A DNA stretch of 33,122 bases, taken from contig NZ_DASUCC010000137.1 of assembly GCF_035762905.1 (NCBI RefSeq), positions 1-33,122 of the forward strand, in the 5' to 3' direction. The position numbers and the translations under genes were made by a program. The notes under the pieces are model-generated. The model was not told the DNA's origin. It searched no databases and saw nothing but the letters and a program-made list of their open reading frames with translations. This DNA is from DASYTH01 sp035762905. GTDB lineage: Bacteria > Actinomycetota > Actinomycetes > Mycobacteriales > Pseudonocardiaceae. Positions 7,757 through 15,042 of this stretch are shown here, piece by piece. Each line of letters opens with the position of its first letter. Position 1 is the stretch's first letter.

Positions 7757-8591
7757 ATGAGTGGACAACGCAAGGGACCGCACGCACGGGATCGCATCCT
7801 CGGCGCCCGGTTGCGAGCGGTCCGCAAGGAGCAGACCGAGCTGTCGCTTGAGCGGGCGGCCGATTTGGCGCAGTGGTCGCCGTCCACGCTGTCCCGGATC
7901 GAGACGGGCAAGCGTCACGTCTCGCCGGAAGACGTGGCCACCCTCTGCACCATCTACGGCGTGCCGGTGGCGCAGCGGGATGAGCTGGTGGACTCGGCCA
8001 AGGTCGGCGGCAACACGTCAGGCTGGTGGGACAAGCCGCTGCCCGGCGTCCCAGCGGAGATGGGCGCGCTGGCGAGTTATGAGGCGGACGCTCGGCGACT
8101 GACCGACTGGTCGGTGACGTTGGTGCCCGGCCTGTTGCAGACGTACCACTACGCGGTGGGGGCTGCTGCTTTCCGGCGGGGTCGAGCCCGGTGACCTCGA
8201 ACGTCGATGGATGGCCCGCCTGCGCAGGCAACAGATCCTGGGAACAGTCGACTACACGGCCTACATCTGCCAGGCAGCGCTGCGCATTCCTTTCGGCGGC
8301 GCCCAAGCACTGAAGGAGCAGGTTCAACGCCTGGCCGAAGCGCACATCAGGGGCATTCAGGTTCGTGTTGTACCGGAGCGATTGCCGCACGCCGTGATGC
8401 TCCACTCCTGGCTGCTGTTGGAGTTCCCGCACGCGTCGCCGGTGGTGAACGTCGAGGTCATGAATGGCGGCGTCTACTTGCACGACGACGACGCCCGCGC
8501 CTACCTATCGGCGCTGGATGCCCTTGATCGGGTGGCTCTGTCCGCATCTGCAAGCCGGCATATGCTGCAACAAACGGCGGAGGAGTTGTGA
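7757..8591 (+). pseudogene. XRE-family regulator with DUF5753 domain, interrupted by a frameshift
   Basis: An N-terminal Cro/C1 helix-turn-helix (LSLERAADLAQWSPSTLSR, about residues 26-44) is followed by a DUF5753 effector domain. The reading frame shifts at the G-run 8158-8162. Up to YAVG the frame starting at 7757 is correct; afterwards the family sequence LLLSGGVEPGDLERRW continues in the next frame, from 8163 to the stop at 8591. Removing one G restores a protein of about 277 residues. As written, frame one ends at 8194. The cause may be mutation, sequencing error or slippage. ATG 7757 is preferred; an upstream ATG at 7730 begins with a near-copy of the same four codons (MSGQ, 27 bp apart). 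The DUF397 partner follows immediately. Confidence 0.85.
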
Positions 8592-8752
8592 TCACCATGT
8601 GGCGTAGGTCCACCCGATCAGGCACGTCGGGCAACTGTGTCGAGGTCCGGCGTGACCTGGCGGCCATCAGGGACAGCAAGAGCGACCAAGCCACCTTGTC
8701 GGCCAGCCGGCAGGCTGTGGTCGGCCTGGTGAGGTTCGTCCGGTCTCGGTAA
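8588..8752 (+). CDS. DUF397 domain protein
   Basis: This is a 54-residue protein (51 if started at ATG 8597). It matches the DUF397 pattern: W-R-R-S-T-R-S-G near the start, then GNCVEV, then AAIRDSKS. DUF397 proteins are the small partners of XRE/DUF5753 regulators in actinomycetes (BldB, WhiJ-associated proteins). In that system they are thought to antagonise or pair with the DNA-binding protein. The GTG overlaps the regulator's TGA by four bases (GTGA), typical of translational coupling. GGAGGAG lies just upstream, so either start is possible. Its C-terminus (LVRFVRSR) replaces the usual W..F ending. Confidence 0.82.
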   Translation: MITMWRRSTRSGTSGNCVEVRRDLAAIRDSKSDQATLSASRQAVVGLVRFVRSR

Positions 8753-8770
8753 CTCGAGCGCATCTGCCCG

Positions 8771-8823
8771 GGCTTTCACCGCTGCCCCGCGCGGCGCAGC
8801 CGCGCGGGGCAGCGGTGAAAGCC
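8771..8823. terminator. Perfect 24-bp stem hairpin
   Basis: Arms 8771-8794 and 8800-8823 are exact reverse complements and enclose a CGCAG loop. The hairpin lies between the convergent DUF397 and MDR genes, so it probably terminates both. The outer part of the stem (GGCTTTCACC) is less GC-rich than the core. A perfect stem of this length is unusual for a simple terminator. Confidence 0.75.
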
Positions 8824-8851
8824 GTGAGGTAAGTGAACCCCGGCTCCCCCG

Positions 8852-8876
8852 CGCTGCGCGGCGCAGCCGCGCGGCG
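8852..8876. terminator. Second hairpin of the same core type
   Basis: A 10-bp stem with one G-U pair (8852-8861 with 8867-8876) closes the same CGCAG loop. It shares the 17-bp core GCGCGGCGCAGCCGCGC with the hairpin at 8771-8823. It ends eight bases before the MDR stop at 8885. Together the two hairpins fill most of the 132-bp gap at 8753-8884, and I see no gene there. Confidence 0.6.
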
Positions 8877-8884
8877 GGTTCGGG

Positions 8885-9850
8885 TCAGTGGGTGAAGACG
8901 ATCTTTCCTGCGGTTTCGCCTGCGAGCATGGCGGTGAAGCCGGTGGGGGCGTCGGTCATGGGGAGCTGCTGGCCGATTTGGGGGCGGATGCCGGCGGCTT
9001 GGCAGAAGGTGAGGAGGTCGGCCAGTTCGTCGCGGGTGCCCATGGTGGAGCCGATGACGCGGAGCTGGAGGAAGAAGAGGCGCTGGAGGTCGGCGCTGGG
9101 GTCGGGGCCGCTGGTCGCACCGGACACGATGATCGCGCCGCCCGGCCGGACCGCGCGCATGGAGTGTGGCCAGGTGGCTTTGCCGACGGTCTCGAAGACG
9201 GCGTCGACGCGTTCGGGGAGCCGGGCGCCGGACTCGAAGGTGTCGTGGGCGCCCAGTTCGGTGGCCAAGGCCCGCTTGTCCTCGGTGCGGCCGGTGACCC
9301 AGACGCGCATCCCGGCCGCCCGGCCGAGTGCGATCAGCGCCGTGGACACTCCACCGGAGGCGCCTTGGACCAGCATGGTCTGGCCGGGGCGCAGGCCGGA
9401 CTTGACGAACAGCATCCGGTAGGCGGTCAGCCACGCGGTGCCCATGCACGCCGCCTCGGCGAACGACAGGCCTGCGGGCTTGGGCAGCACGTTGCGGGCC
9501 GGCACCGCGACGAGATCGGCGAACGTGCCCGGGTACTTCTCGGTGAGCAGGGTGCGGCGCGGGTCGAGGGTCTCCTCGCCGGTCCACTTCGGATCGCCGA
9601 TCACCGAGTGCAGCACCACCTCGGTGCCGTCCTCGAGCACCCCGGCCCCGTCGCAGCCCAGGATCATCGGGAACCGGTCCGGTTTGATGCCGACCCCGCG
9701 CAGCGTCCACAGGTCGTGCATGTTCAGGCTGGCCGCCCGGACCCGGACGGTCACCCAGCCGTCCGCCGCCTCCGGCTCGGGTCGCTCGCCCACCCGCAGC
9801 GCGGCGATCGGGTCGTCCGGACTGGGCTCGGCGGCATACACGGCGAACAT
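8885..9850 (-). CDS. Zinc-independent MDR-family NAD(P)H-dependent dehydrogenase (quinone oxidoreductase-like)
   Basis: This 321-residue cytoplasmic oxidoreductase has a GroES-like N-terminal domain (VTVRVRAASLNMHDLWTLRG, then PMILGCDGAGVL) and a Rossmann domain with the nucleotide-binding segment LVQGASGGVSTALIALGRAAG. It lacks the Cys cluster that binds structural zinc and the usual catalytic zinc ligands, as in quinone oxidoreductase-like MDR proteins. The C-terminus GETAGKIVFTH is typical. ATG 9850 is chosen because AGG lies nine bases upstream and it gives the family start MFAVYAAEPSPDDP. The substrate is unknown. It is a single-gene unit followed by the paired hairpins. Confidence 0.88.
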   Translation of the reverse strand: MFAVYAAEPSPDDPIAALRVGERPEPEAADGWVTVRVRAASLNMHDLWTLRGVGIKPDRFPMILGCDGAGVLEDGTEVVLHSVIGDPKWTGEETLDPRRTLLTEKYPGTFADLVAVPARNVLPKPAGLSFAEAACMGTAWLTAYRMLFVKSGLRPGQTMLVQGASGGVSTALIALGRAAGMRVWVTGRTEDKRALATELGAHDTFESGARLPERVDAVFETVGKATWPHSMRAVRPGGAIIVSGATSGPDPSADLQRLFFLQLRVIGSTMGTRDELADLLTFCQAAGIRPQIGQQLPMTDAPTGFTAMLAGETAGKIVFTH

Positions 9851-9918
9851 GACCATCAACCTATCGAGCCGGACCGCCACCCGCGGCCCAACAGTGAGCG
9901 AGGTCTACCCTCGAATCC

Positions 9919-10101
9919 GTGGGTGACTGGTGGAACGGCGTCGAGCTGTGGGTGATCGGCCTGCCGTTCGCCTTCCAGTTCGCCCTGGTCATGACCGTCG
10001 TGACGCCGATGTGCGTCGGCCTCGCCTGGCTGATCGACCGGATCGTGGACTACGCCTCCGCCCGGTTCGGCCCGTCCCCCGAGAACGAGCGCCCGCTGTA
10101 G
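9919..10101 (+). CDS. Small membrane protein, 60 aa
   Basis: The protein has one long hydrophobic stretch (about residues 10-42, VIGLPFAFQFALVMTVVTP then CVGLAWLIDRIVDYA), enough for one long or two short membrane helices, and a charged Pro/Glu tail. I do not recognise a named family, though similar short proteins are common in actinomycetes. The GTG is preceded by TACCCT (9906-9911), a -10 box spaced for transcription to start at the GTG, so the message is probably leaderless. That promoter and the codon usage are the reasons for calling it a gene. It ends one base before the convergent enoyl-CoA hydratase gene. Confidence 0.68.
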   Translation: MGDWWNGVELWVIGLPFAFQFALVMTVVTPMCVGLAWLIDRIVDYASARFGPSPENERPL

Positions 10102-10102
10102 C

Positions 10103-10870
10103 TCAGGGCACCCAGTTCGGGGTGCGCTTCTGGGCGAAGGCGAGGATGCCCTCCTGGCCTTCTGGGCTGGCGAAGAAGCCGGCGGAGAGCTCGGTCATGG
10201 CGGCGAAGTCCTCGGCGAGGGTGGCCGGGCGCTCGCGGCGCAGCATCTGCTTGGTGGCGGCGAGCGCGTTCGGGCCGCCAAGGGTGAGCATGTCGGTGTA
10301 GCGCTTGACCTCGGCGGCCAGCGCGGCGGCCGGAACGGCGGAGTTGAGCAGGCCGATCCGGACGGCGCGGTGCGCGTCGAACTTCTCGCCGGTGAGGAAC
10401 AGCTCGTGGGCGGCGCGGGGGAGCAGACGGGGCAGCACGGTCACCGAGATGACGGCCGGCACCACGCCGATCCGGACCTCGGTGAAGGCGAAGGTGGCGT
10501 CCTCGGCGGCCACCGCGATGTCGGCCGCGGCGACCAGACCGACGCCGCCGGCCCGGGCGGGTCCGGCGAGCCTGGCCAGCACCGGCTTGGGGGAGTTCCA
10601 GATCTGCTGGAGGATGGCCGGGAACTCGTTGACGCCCTGGTCCGACCTGGCCGCCCCGCCGGCCTCCTTGAGATCCATGCCGGCGCAGAACACCGGACCG
10701 GTGTGGTCGAGCACCACCACGCGCGCCGCGTCGTCGTGCTCGGCGGCGGTCAGGTGGTCGCGCAGCTCGCGGCGCAGCTGGGCGGACAGGGCGTTGCGGT
10801 TGTGCGGCGAGTCCAGCGTGATCGTCGCCACCCCGGCGGACACCGCGTAGTGCACCAGCTCATCGGCCAT
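10103..10870 (-). CDS. Enoyl-CoA hydratase/isomerase family protein
   Basis: This 255-residue crotonase-fold enzyme acts on acyl-CoA thioesters. Oxyanion-hole segments are VFCAGMDLKEAG and ARAGGVGLVAAADIAV. The second catalytic Glu (Glu164 of rat hydratase) is present in FTEVRIGVVP. The first (Glu144, usually GGGCEL) is replaced by Gly in GGVGLV, as in several hydratases and isomerases of the methylglutaconyl-CoA hydratase type. The precise reaction is therefore open. The ATG lies nine bases after the DUF4396 stop, so the two are probably co-transcribed from the CsoR/CstR-like promoter. No biochemical link between them is evident. Confidence 0.88.
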   Translation of the reverse strand: MADELVHYAVSAGVATITLDSPHNRNALSAQLRRELRDHLTAAEHDDAARVVVLDHTGPVFCAGMDLKEAGGAARSDQGVNEFPAILQQIWNSPKPVLARLAGPARAGGVGLVAAADIAVAAEDATFAFTEVRIGVVPAVISVTVLPRLLPRAAHELFLTGEKFDAHRAVRIGLLNSAVPAAALAAEVKRYTDMLTLGGPNALAATKQMLRRERPATLAEDFAAMTELSAGFFASPEGQEGILAFAQKRTPNWVP

Positions 10871-10879
10871 GCCCGCACT

Positions 10880-11332
10880 CTAGTGAACCTCCTGGTGGTG
10901 GTACCGGTGCACGACCGCGTGGCCTTTGCCACGGTCGATCAGCCACTTGTTCACCGGCACGGTCACCACGAAGGCGACCGCGAAGGCCACCGCGAGGCTG
11001 GCCCAGAACACCCAGTCCGCGATGCCGGCCTCCATCGCGCCCGGGATGCCCACCATGATCGCGTTGTCCACGATCTCCATCACGGTGATCGACACGGTGT
11101 CCGCGGCCAGCGTGACGCCCACCGCCGCCCGGAACCCCACCCCGGCCCGCAGCACCGGGCGGATGGTCAGCGAGTAGCCGAACAGGAAGGCCAGCGCGAC
11201 GGCGAGGATCACCGTTGGCCAGGTGGACCAGCCGAGCGAGGTCCCGATCACCATGCCGAGCACCTCGCCGATGGCACATCCGGTCAGGCAGTGCAGCGTC
11301 GCGTTGACGGCGACGCGCCAAGGTCCGCTCAT
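10880..11332 (-). CDS. DUF4396 family membrane protein
   Basis: This 150-residue protein has about four membrane helices and the conserved N-terminal motif TLHCLTGCAIGEVLGM, which carries a His and two Cys residues suited to metal or thiol chemistry. A His-rich tail (HAVVHRYHHQEVH) ends it. DUF4396 has no assigned function; some members sit near copper-response genes. ATG 11332 is chosen because a TATAGT -10 box ends seven bases upstream, giving a leaderless message. A longer GTG reading from 11368 would translate through the operator. The start region carries a CsoR/CstR-like palindrome, so expression is probably induced by copper or by reactive sulfur species. The enoyl-CoA hydratase gene follows. 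Confidence 0.82.
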   Translation of the reverse strand: MSGPWRVAVNATLHCLTGCAIGEVLGMVIGTSLGWSTWPTVILAVALAFLFGYSLTIRPVLRAGVGFRAAVGVTLAADTVSITVMEIVDNAIMVGIPGAMEAGIADWVFWASLAVAFAVAFVVTVPVNKWLIDRGKGHAVVHRYHHQEVH

Positions 11333-11339
11333 GCACCCG

Positions 11340-11360
11340 ACTATACCCCCCTGGGGTATA
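11340..11360 (-). promoter_or_regulatory. CsoR/CstR-like operator overlapping the DUF4396 -10 box
   Basis: TATACCCCCCTGGGGTATA (11342-11360) is a perfect palindrome with 8-bp arms around CCT, of the G-tract type bound by CsoR-family repressors. On the minus strand the -10 box TATAGT (11345-11340) overlaps its end and lies seven bases from the ATG. A bound repressor would block RNA polymerase. No CsoR-family gene is in the window. Confidence 0.72.
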
Positions 11361-11364
11361 AAAC

Positions 11365-12114
11365 TCACGCATACAGCCGGACGTCCATCGGATTTCGAGC
11401 GGCGGTGTAGCGGTCCAGGACGACCTCGGCAAGGGCCGGCGCGGGTCCGAGTGGTGCGGCCACGGCGGCCGTCGGGTCGGCCCCGCGGGCCTTGGCGGTG
11501 ACCCGGTCCGGCAGCAGCCCGGGGGCGACGAACCAGGAGGCCACCGCGATCCGGCGGGCGCCCCGGGCGCGCAGCCGGGCGATCGCCGTGGGCACGTCGG
11601 GTCCGGCGCCGCCGGCGAACGCGGCCAGCGCGCCGGCCCAGCCGTACCGGGCCGCCAAGCGTCGAGCCACGGTGGCCACCGCTGCGTTGGCCGGGGCGTG
11701 CGAGGAACCGGCAGCGGCCAGGACCACCCCGAGATCGTGGTCGTCCGGCCGCACGCCGGCGGCCAGCAGGCGGTCCACCGCCGCCGACTCCAGCCGGGGA
11801 TCCGGCCCGAGCACGCCGGCCACCGCCACGGACAGCCGGGGGAACCGGTGCAGCGCCTCGTCGACCAGCGCCGGCACGTCGACCCGGGCGTGGAACGCGG
11901 AGCCCAGCAGCAGCGGCACCACCACCGCCGCCCGGTGGCCCTGGCCGTGCAGCGCGCCGAGCACGTCGCCGAGGCGCGGCGCGGACAGGTCCAGGAACGC
12001 CGCCCGCACCTCGAGACCGGGCCGGCGCACCCGCACCACGTCCAACAGCGCGGCCACGGTGGCGGCCGACCGTGGATCCCGGCTGCCGTGCGCAACGGCG
12101 ACCAGCGGCGGCAC
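11365..12114 (-). CDS. Sirohydrochlorin chelatase-like (CbiX/SirB) protein
   Basis: This 249-residue protein has two CbiX-like half-domains. The first opens LVAVAHGSRDPRSAATV, whose His is a metal-chelation ligand in this family. The second contains LAAAGSSHAPANAAV, with its own His. Such proteins insert Fe2+ into sirohydrochlorin to give siroheme, the cofactor of the sulfite reductase in this cluster, or Co2+ for cobalamin; context favours siroheme. GTG 12114 is chosen because it leads directly into the first domain; upstream in-frame sequence is non-coding-like repeat. It is last in the sulfur cluster, 125 bp after the permease gene, so it may have its own promoter. Confidence 0.82.
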   Translation of the reverse strand: MPPLVAVAHGSRDPRSAATVAALLDVVRVRRPGLEVRAAFLDLSAPRLGDVLGALHGQGHRAAVVVPLLLGSAFHARVDVPALVDEALHRFPRLSVAVAGVLGPDPRLESAAVDRLLAAGVRPDDHDLGVVLAAAGSSHAPANAAVATVARRLAARYGWAGALAAFAGGAGPDVPTAIARLRARGARRIAVASWFVAPGLLPDRVTAKARGADPTAAVAAPLGPAPALAEVVLDRYTAARNPMDVRLYA

Positions 12115-12241
12115 GGTGTTTGATGGTTCGCTCCCGCTCGGCCGCTGCTGGTGCCGGCTTTCCTCGTGCGCTGCTCGCCGCTCGTTCCTCGCGGCTGCGC
12201 TGCTGCTCGGTCCAGCCGGCACCGCGGCCGCGCTCCCGCTC
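12115..12241. repeat. Repeat-rich non-coding spacer in the sulfur cluster
   Basis: Two exact copies of CGCTCCCGCTC (12129-12139 and 12231-12241) bracket inverted arms GGTGCCGGCT (12150-12159) and AGCCGGCACC (12214-12223), with more GCGCTGCT-type repeats inside. The stretch could fold into a large hairpin separating the permease gene from the chelatase gene. It resembles small dispersed intergenic repeats of high-GC actinomycetes, but copy number cannot be judged from one window. Confidence 0.5.
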
Positions 12242-13166
12242 ACAGGGCTGCTGCCAGTCCGCGGGCGTGCAGGACGGTGCGTTCCAGGGGGCGGAAGACG
12301 AGTAGTTCGATGCCGACGCCGACGAAGAAGATCAGGGCGATGGCGGCCATGACCATGGACATGTCGTTGAGGGAGTGGCCGTTGTGCAGGAACTGGCCGA
12401 GGCCGGTGCCGAGTTGGGGTGAGGTGGCGATGAGTTCGGCGGCCATGAGTGAGCGCCAGGAGAAGGCCCAGCCTTGTTTGAGGCCGCCGAGGAAGCCGGG
12501 TAGGGCGGCGGGCAGCATGATGTGCCGGATGCCGGCGATGCGTCCGGCGCCGAGGACTTTGCCGACTCTGGGCAGGATCGGTGGGATCTGGTCGATGCCG
12601 GAGACCAGGCCGTTGGCGATCGAGGGCACGGCGCCGAGCAGCACCACGAAGTAGATGGCCGGGTCGGTGAGGCCGAACCAGAGGATCGCCGCGGGCACCC
12701 AGGCGACCGAGGGCAGGCTCTGCAGGCCGGTGATCAGTGGTCCGATGCCGCGGCGGAGCACGCCGATGTTGGCGATTAGCAGGCCGAGTGGCACGGCGAC
12801 GGCCAGCGCGATCAGAAAGCCGATCACCGCGCGGTGTACCGAGATCCACAGGAAGCCGGTGATCTCGCCGGTCGGGATCCGCTCGGCGATCTGGGCCCAC
12901 ACGTCCCTCGGCGCCGGCAGCTGGAACTCGGGCCAGATGGCCGCGGCCCACAGTGCCTGCCAGATCCCGACGATCGCGACGATGGCCAGCACCGGGGGTG
13001 CGGCTCGGCGCAGGAAGCCGAACAGCCGGCCCCGGCCGGTTCGGGTGGTCGCGGTGGCCGGGGCGTCCAGCGCGTCGAGGCCGGCGACCGCCGCGTCGTT
13101 GTCGGCCTGGTTGTCGGCCTGGTCACCGGTCGGGGCGGCGGCCAGGGTGCGGTCAGGTCTTGCCAT
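12240..13166 (-). CDS. ssuC: ABC transporter permease, sulfonate/sulfate type (SsuC-like)
   Basis: This 308-residue membrane protein has a hydrophilic N-terminal extension (about 45 residues) and then about six membrane helices. The cytoplasmic EAA-like loop that docks to the ATPase is near LPRVGKVLGAGRIAGIRHIML, followed by PAALPGFLGGLKQGWAFSW, the signature of the SsuC/TauC/NrtB permeases. The start overlaps the end of the ATPase gene by 14 bp, showing tight coupling. Its place in a sulfate-assimilation operon suggests import of sulfonate or sulfate. Sequence alone does not separate these from nitrate or taurine. Confidence 0.88.
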   Translation of the reverse strand: MARPDRTLAAAPTGDQADNQADNDAAVAGLDALDAPATATTRTGRGRLFGFLRRAAPPVLAIVAIVGIWQALWAAAIWPEFQLPAPRDVWAQIAERIPTGEITGFLWISVHRAVIGFLIALAVAVPLGLLIANIGVLRRGIGPLITGLQSLPSVAWVPAAILWFGLTDPAIYFVVLLGAVPSIANGLVSGIDQIPPILPRVGKVLGAGRIAGIRHIMLPAALPGFLGGLKQGWAFSWRSLMAAELIATSPQLGTGLGQFLHNGHSLNDMSMVMAAIALIFFVGVGIELLVFRPLERTVLHARGLAAAL

Positions 13167-13950
13167 GACTGCTGATCACCTCGCGCAGCCGGGTGTTGAC
13201 CGCCTCGACCGTGGCCAGCTCCTCGGCCGCGGACAGGCCGTCGACCGACCACTCGTCGACGACCCGGCCGGGCCGGGAGGACAGCAGCACGAGCCGCTGG
13301 CCGAGCCGGACGGCCTCGCGCACGTCGTGGGTGACGAACAGCACCGCGGTGCCGGTGGCCTTCCAGATCCGCAGCAGCTCGGACTGCAGCACGTCGCGGG
13401 TGATCGCGTCGAGTGCGGAGAACGGCTCGTCCATCAGCAGCAGCGGGGTGGCGTCGGCGTCGGCCTGGTGCAATGCCGAGGCCAGCGCACGGGCCAGGGC
13501 GACCCGCTGGCGCATCCCGCCGGACAGCTCGTGCGGGCGCTTGTCGCCGACCCCGTCCAACCGGACCAGGGACAGCAGCGCGGCCGTGCGGTCCCGGCGG
13601 GTGGCCCGGTCCACCCCGGCCAGCCGCAGCGCCAGCTCCACGTTGCGGGCCGCGGTCAGCCACGGCATCAGCGCGGCCTCCTGGAACATCACCGCGGGCC
13701 GGGAGGTGTTCAGCTCGATCTCGCCGGCGCTGGTCGCGTCCAGGCCGGCCACCAGGTTCAGCAGCGTGGTCTTGCCGCAACCGGAGGCGCCGACCAGGCA
13801 GACGAACTCGCCCGGCGCGACCCGCAGGTCGACTTCCTCGAGCGCGGTCACCGCGCGCCGCCCGGCGCCGAAGGTCTTGCCCACCCCGGTCAGCCGGACG
13901 GCGTGGTCGGAGCTGACCCGGGTGGTGGGAACCTGAAGCGCTGCGGTCAT
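13153..13950 (-). CDS. ssuB: ABC transporter ATP-binding protein, sulfonate/sulfate type (SsuB-like)
   Basis: This 265-residue cytoplasmic ATPase powers the importer. Walker A is GASGCGKTT (54-62), the ABC signature is LSGGMRQR (142-149), Walker B is LLLMDEP (170-176), and the switch His is in VTHDVREA (about 206-213). Strong similarity to the nitrate/sulfonate/taurine subfamily includes the Q-loop segment VMFQEAALMPWLT. The ATG follows the binding-protein stop by 15 bases, with GAAGGG in the gap. It lies between the binding-protein and permease genes in one operon. Confidence 0.92.
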   Translation of the reverse strand: MTAALQVPTTRVSSDHAVRLTGVGKTFGAGRRAVTALEEVDLRVAPGEFVCLVGASGCGKTTLLNLVAGLDATSAGEIELNTSRPAVMFQEAALMPWLTAARNVELALRLAGVDRATRRDRTAALLSLVRLDGVGDKRPHELSGGMRQRVALARALASALHQADADATPLLLMDEPFSALDAITRDVLQSELLRIWKATGTAVLFVTHDVREAVRLGQRLVLLSSRPGRVVDEWSVDGLSAAEELATVEAVNTRLREVISSHGKT

Positions 13951-13965
13951 GATCGGGCTGCCCTT

Positions 13966-15027
13966 CTACTTCTTGTCCAGGCCGGACGGGTCCACTTCGG
14001 ACTTGCCGAGCTGCTTGAGCACGGTGTTGAGCGCGGACAGGTCGGCGAACCCGGCGACGCTGGCCGCTTCCTTGGCCACACCCGCGGTGACCGCGTCCTT
14101 GGCCAGCTGCGGGAACTGCCCGGCGGCCGGGTCCAGGGTCAGCTCGATGTTCGCCCAGGCCCGCTCGGTGACCGGCCCGCTGAGCTCCTTGCCGGTCAGC
14201 TCCTTGAGCTGCTTGTTCACCGCGGCCTGCGCCTCGGTCTTGCTGGCACCGGCGAAGTCGATCGAGGCGACCAGCCCGCGCAGCAACGCCTGCACGGTCT
14301 GCGGGTGGTCCTTGAGGTAGGCCGTGCGCACGATCAGGACCGTGGTCGGGAACTTGCCGCCCGGCCACAGCTCCTTCTCGTCCACCAGCACCGTGGCGCC
14401 GGCTTCGAGCACCAGCCGAGACGACCACGGCTCCGGCAGCCAGGCCGCCTGCACGTCGCCCTTCTTGAACGCGTCCAGCGTCTGGGCGTTCTCCAGGTTG
14501 GTGACCTGGACCTTTTCGGTCAGGCCCTTGTCCCCCAGCCACTTCTTCAGCGACACGTCCTGGGTGTTGCCCAGCTGCGGCGTCACCACGGTCTTTCCGG
14601 CCAGGTCCTCCGGCTTGGTGATGTCGCTGCGCACCACCAGCTGCGCGCCGCCCGAGGTGGCGCCGGAGATCAGCCGTACCGCCGCACCGTTGGACTTGGC
14701 GTAGGCGTTGATCGCCGGGCCGGAGCCGATGAAGCCGGCGTCCAGCGACCCGCCGAGCAGCGCGGCGACCTCCTCCGGGCCGGCGTTGAACTTCGTCGGG
14801 GTGAGCTTGGTGTTGCCCAGCTCCTTGCCGAACAGGCCCTTCTCCAGCCCGATCAGTGCGGCCGCGTGGGTGACGTTGGGGAAGTAGCCCAGGCGCAGCT
14901 CCGCGGCCGGGCCCTTGTCCTGTGCCGGTGCGGATGCCGAGTCGGTGCCCCGGTCGGCGCGGGAGCACGCGCCGGCGGCCAGCAACGTGACGGCGAGGGC
15001 GGCGGTCAGCAGGCGTGTTCTCGACAC
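13966..15027 (-). CDS. ssuA: ABC transporter substrate-binding lipoprotein (SsuA-like)
   Basis: This 353-residue protein has a signal peptide ending in a lipobox (LLAAGAC, acylated Cys at about residue 21), so it is anchored outside the membrane. The mature part is a periplasmic-binding fold of the NMT1/SsuA type, with motifs LRLGYFPNVTHAAALIGLEK, FNAGPEEVAALLGGSLDAGF and AAWLPEPWSSRLV. It captures sulfonate or sulfate for the SsuB-SsuC pair. The GTG start has GAAAGG upstream and lies 15 bases after the cysN stop. The ligand is inferred from the operon. Confidence 0.9.
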   Translation of the reverse strand: MSRTRLLTAALAVTLLAAGACSRADRGTDSASAPAQDKGPAAELRLGYFPNVTHAAALIGLEKGLFGKELGNTKLTPTKFNAGPEEVAALLGGSLDAGFIGSGPAINAYAKSNGAAVRLISGATSGGAQLVVRSDITKPEDLAGKTVVTPQLGNTQDVSLKKWLGDKGLTEKVQVTNLENAQTLDAFKKGDVQAAWLPEPWSSRLVLEAGATVLVDEKELWPGGKFPTTVLIVRTAYLKDHPQTVQALLRGLVASIDFAGASKTEAQAAVNKQLKELTGKELSGPVTERAWANIELTLDPAAGQFPQLAKDAVTAGVAKEAASVAGFADLSALNTVLKQLGKSEVDPSGLDKK

Positions 15028-15042
15028 GGTGGGCCTTTCAGG

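Noticed and set aside
11365..12951. An N-terminal extension of the chelatase gene to 12951
   Set aside because: The extra residues are antisense-like sequence across the permease gene; domain homology begins only near GTG 12114.
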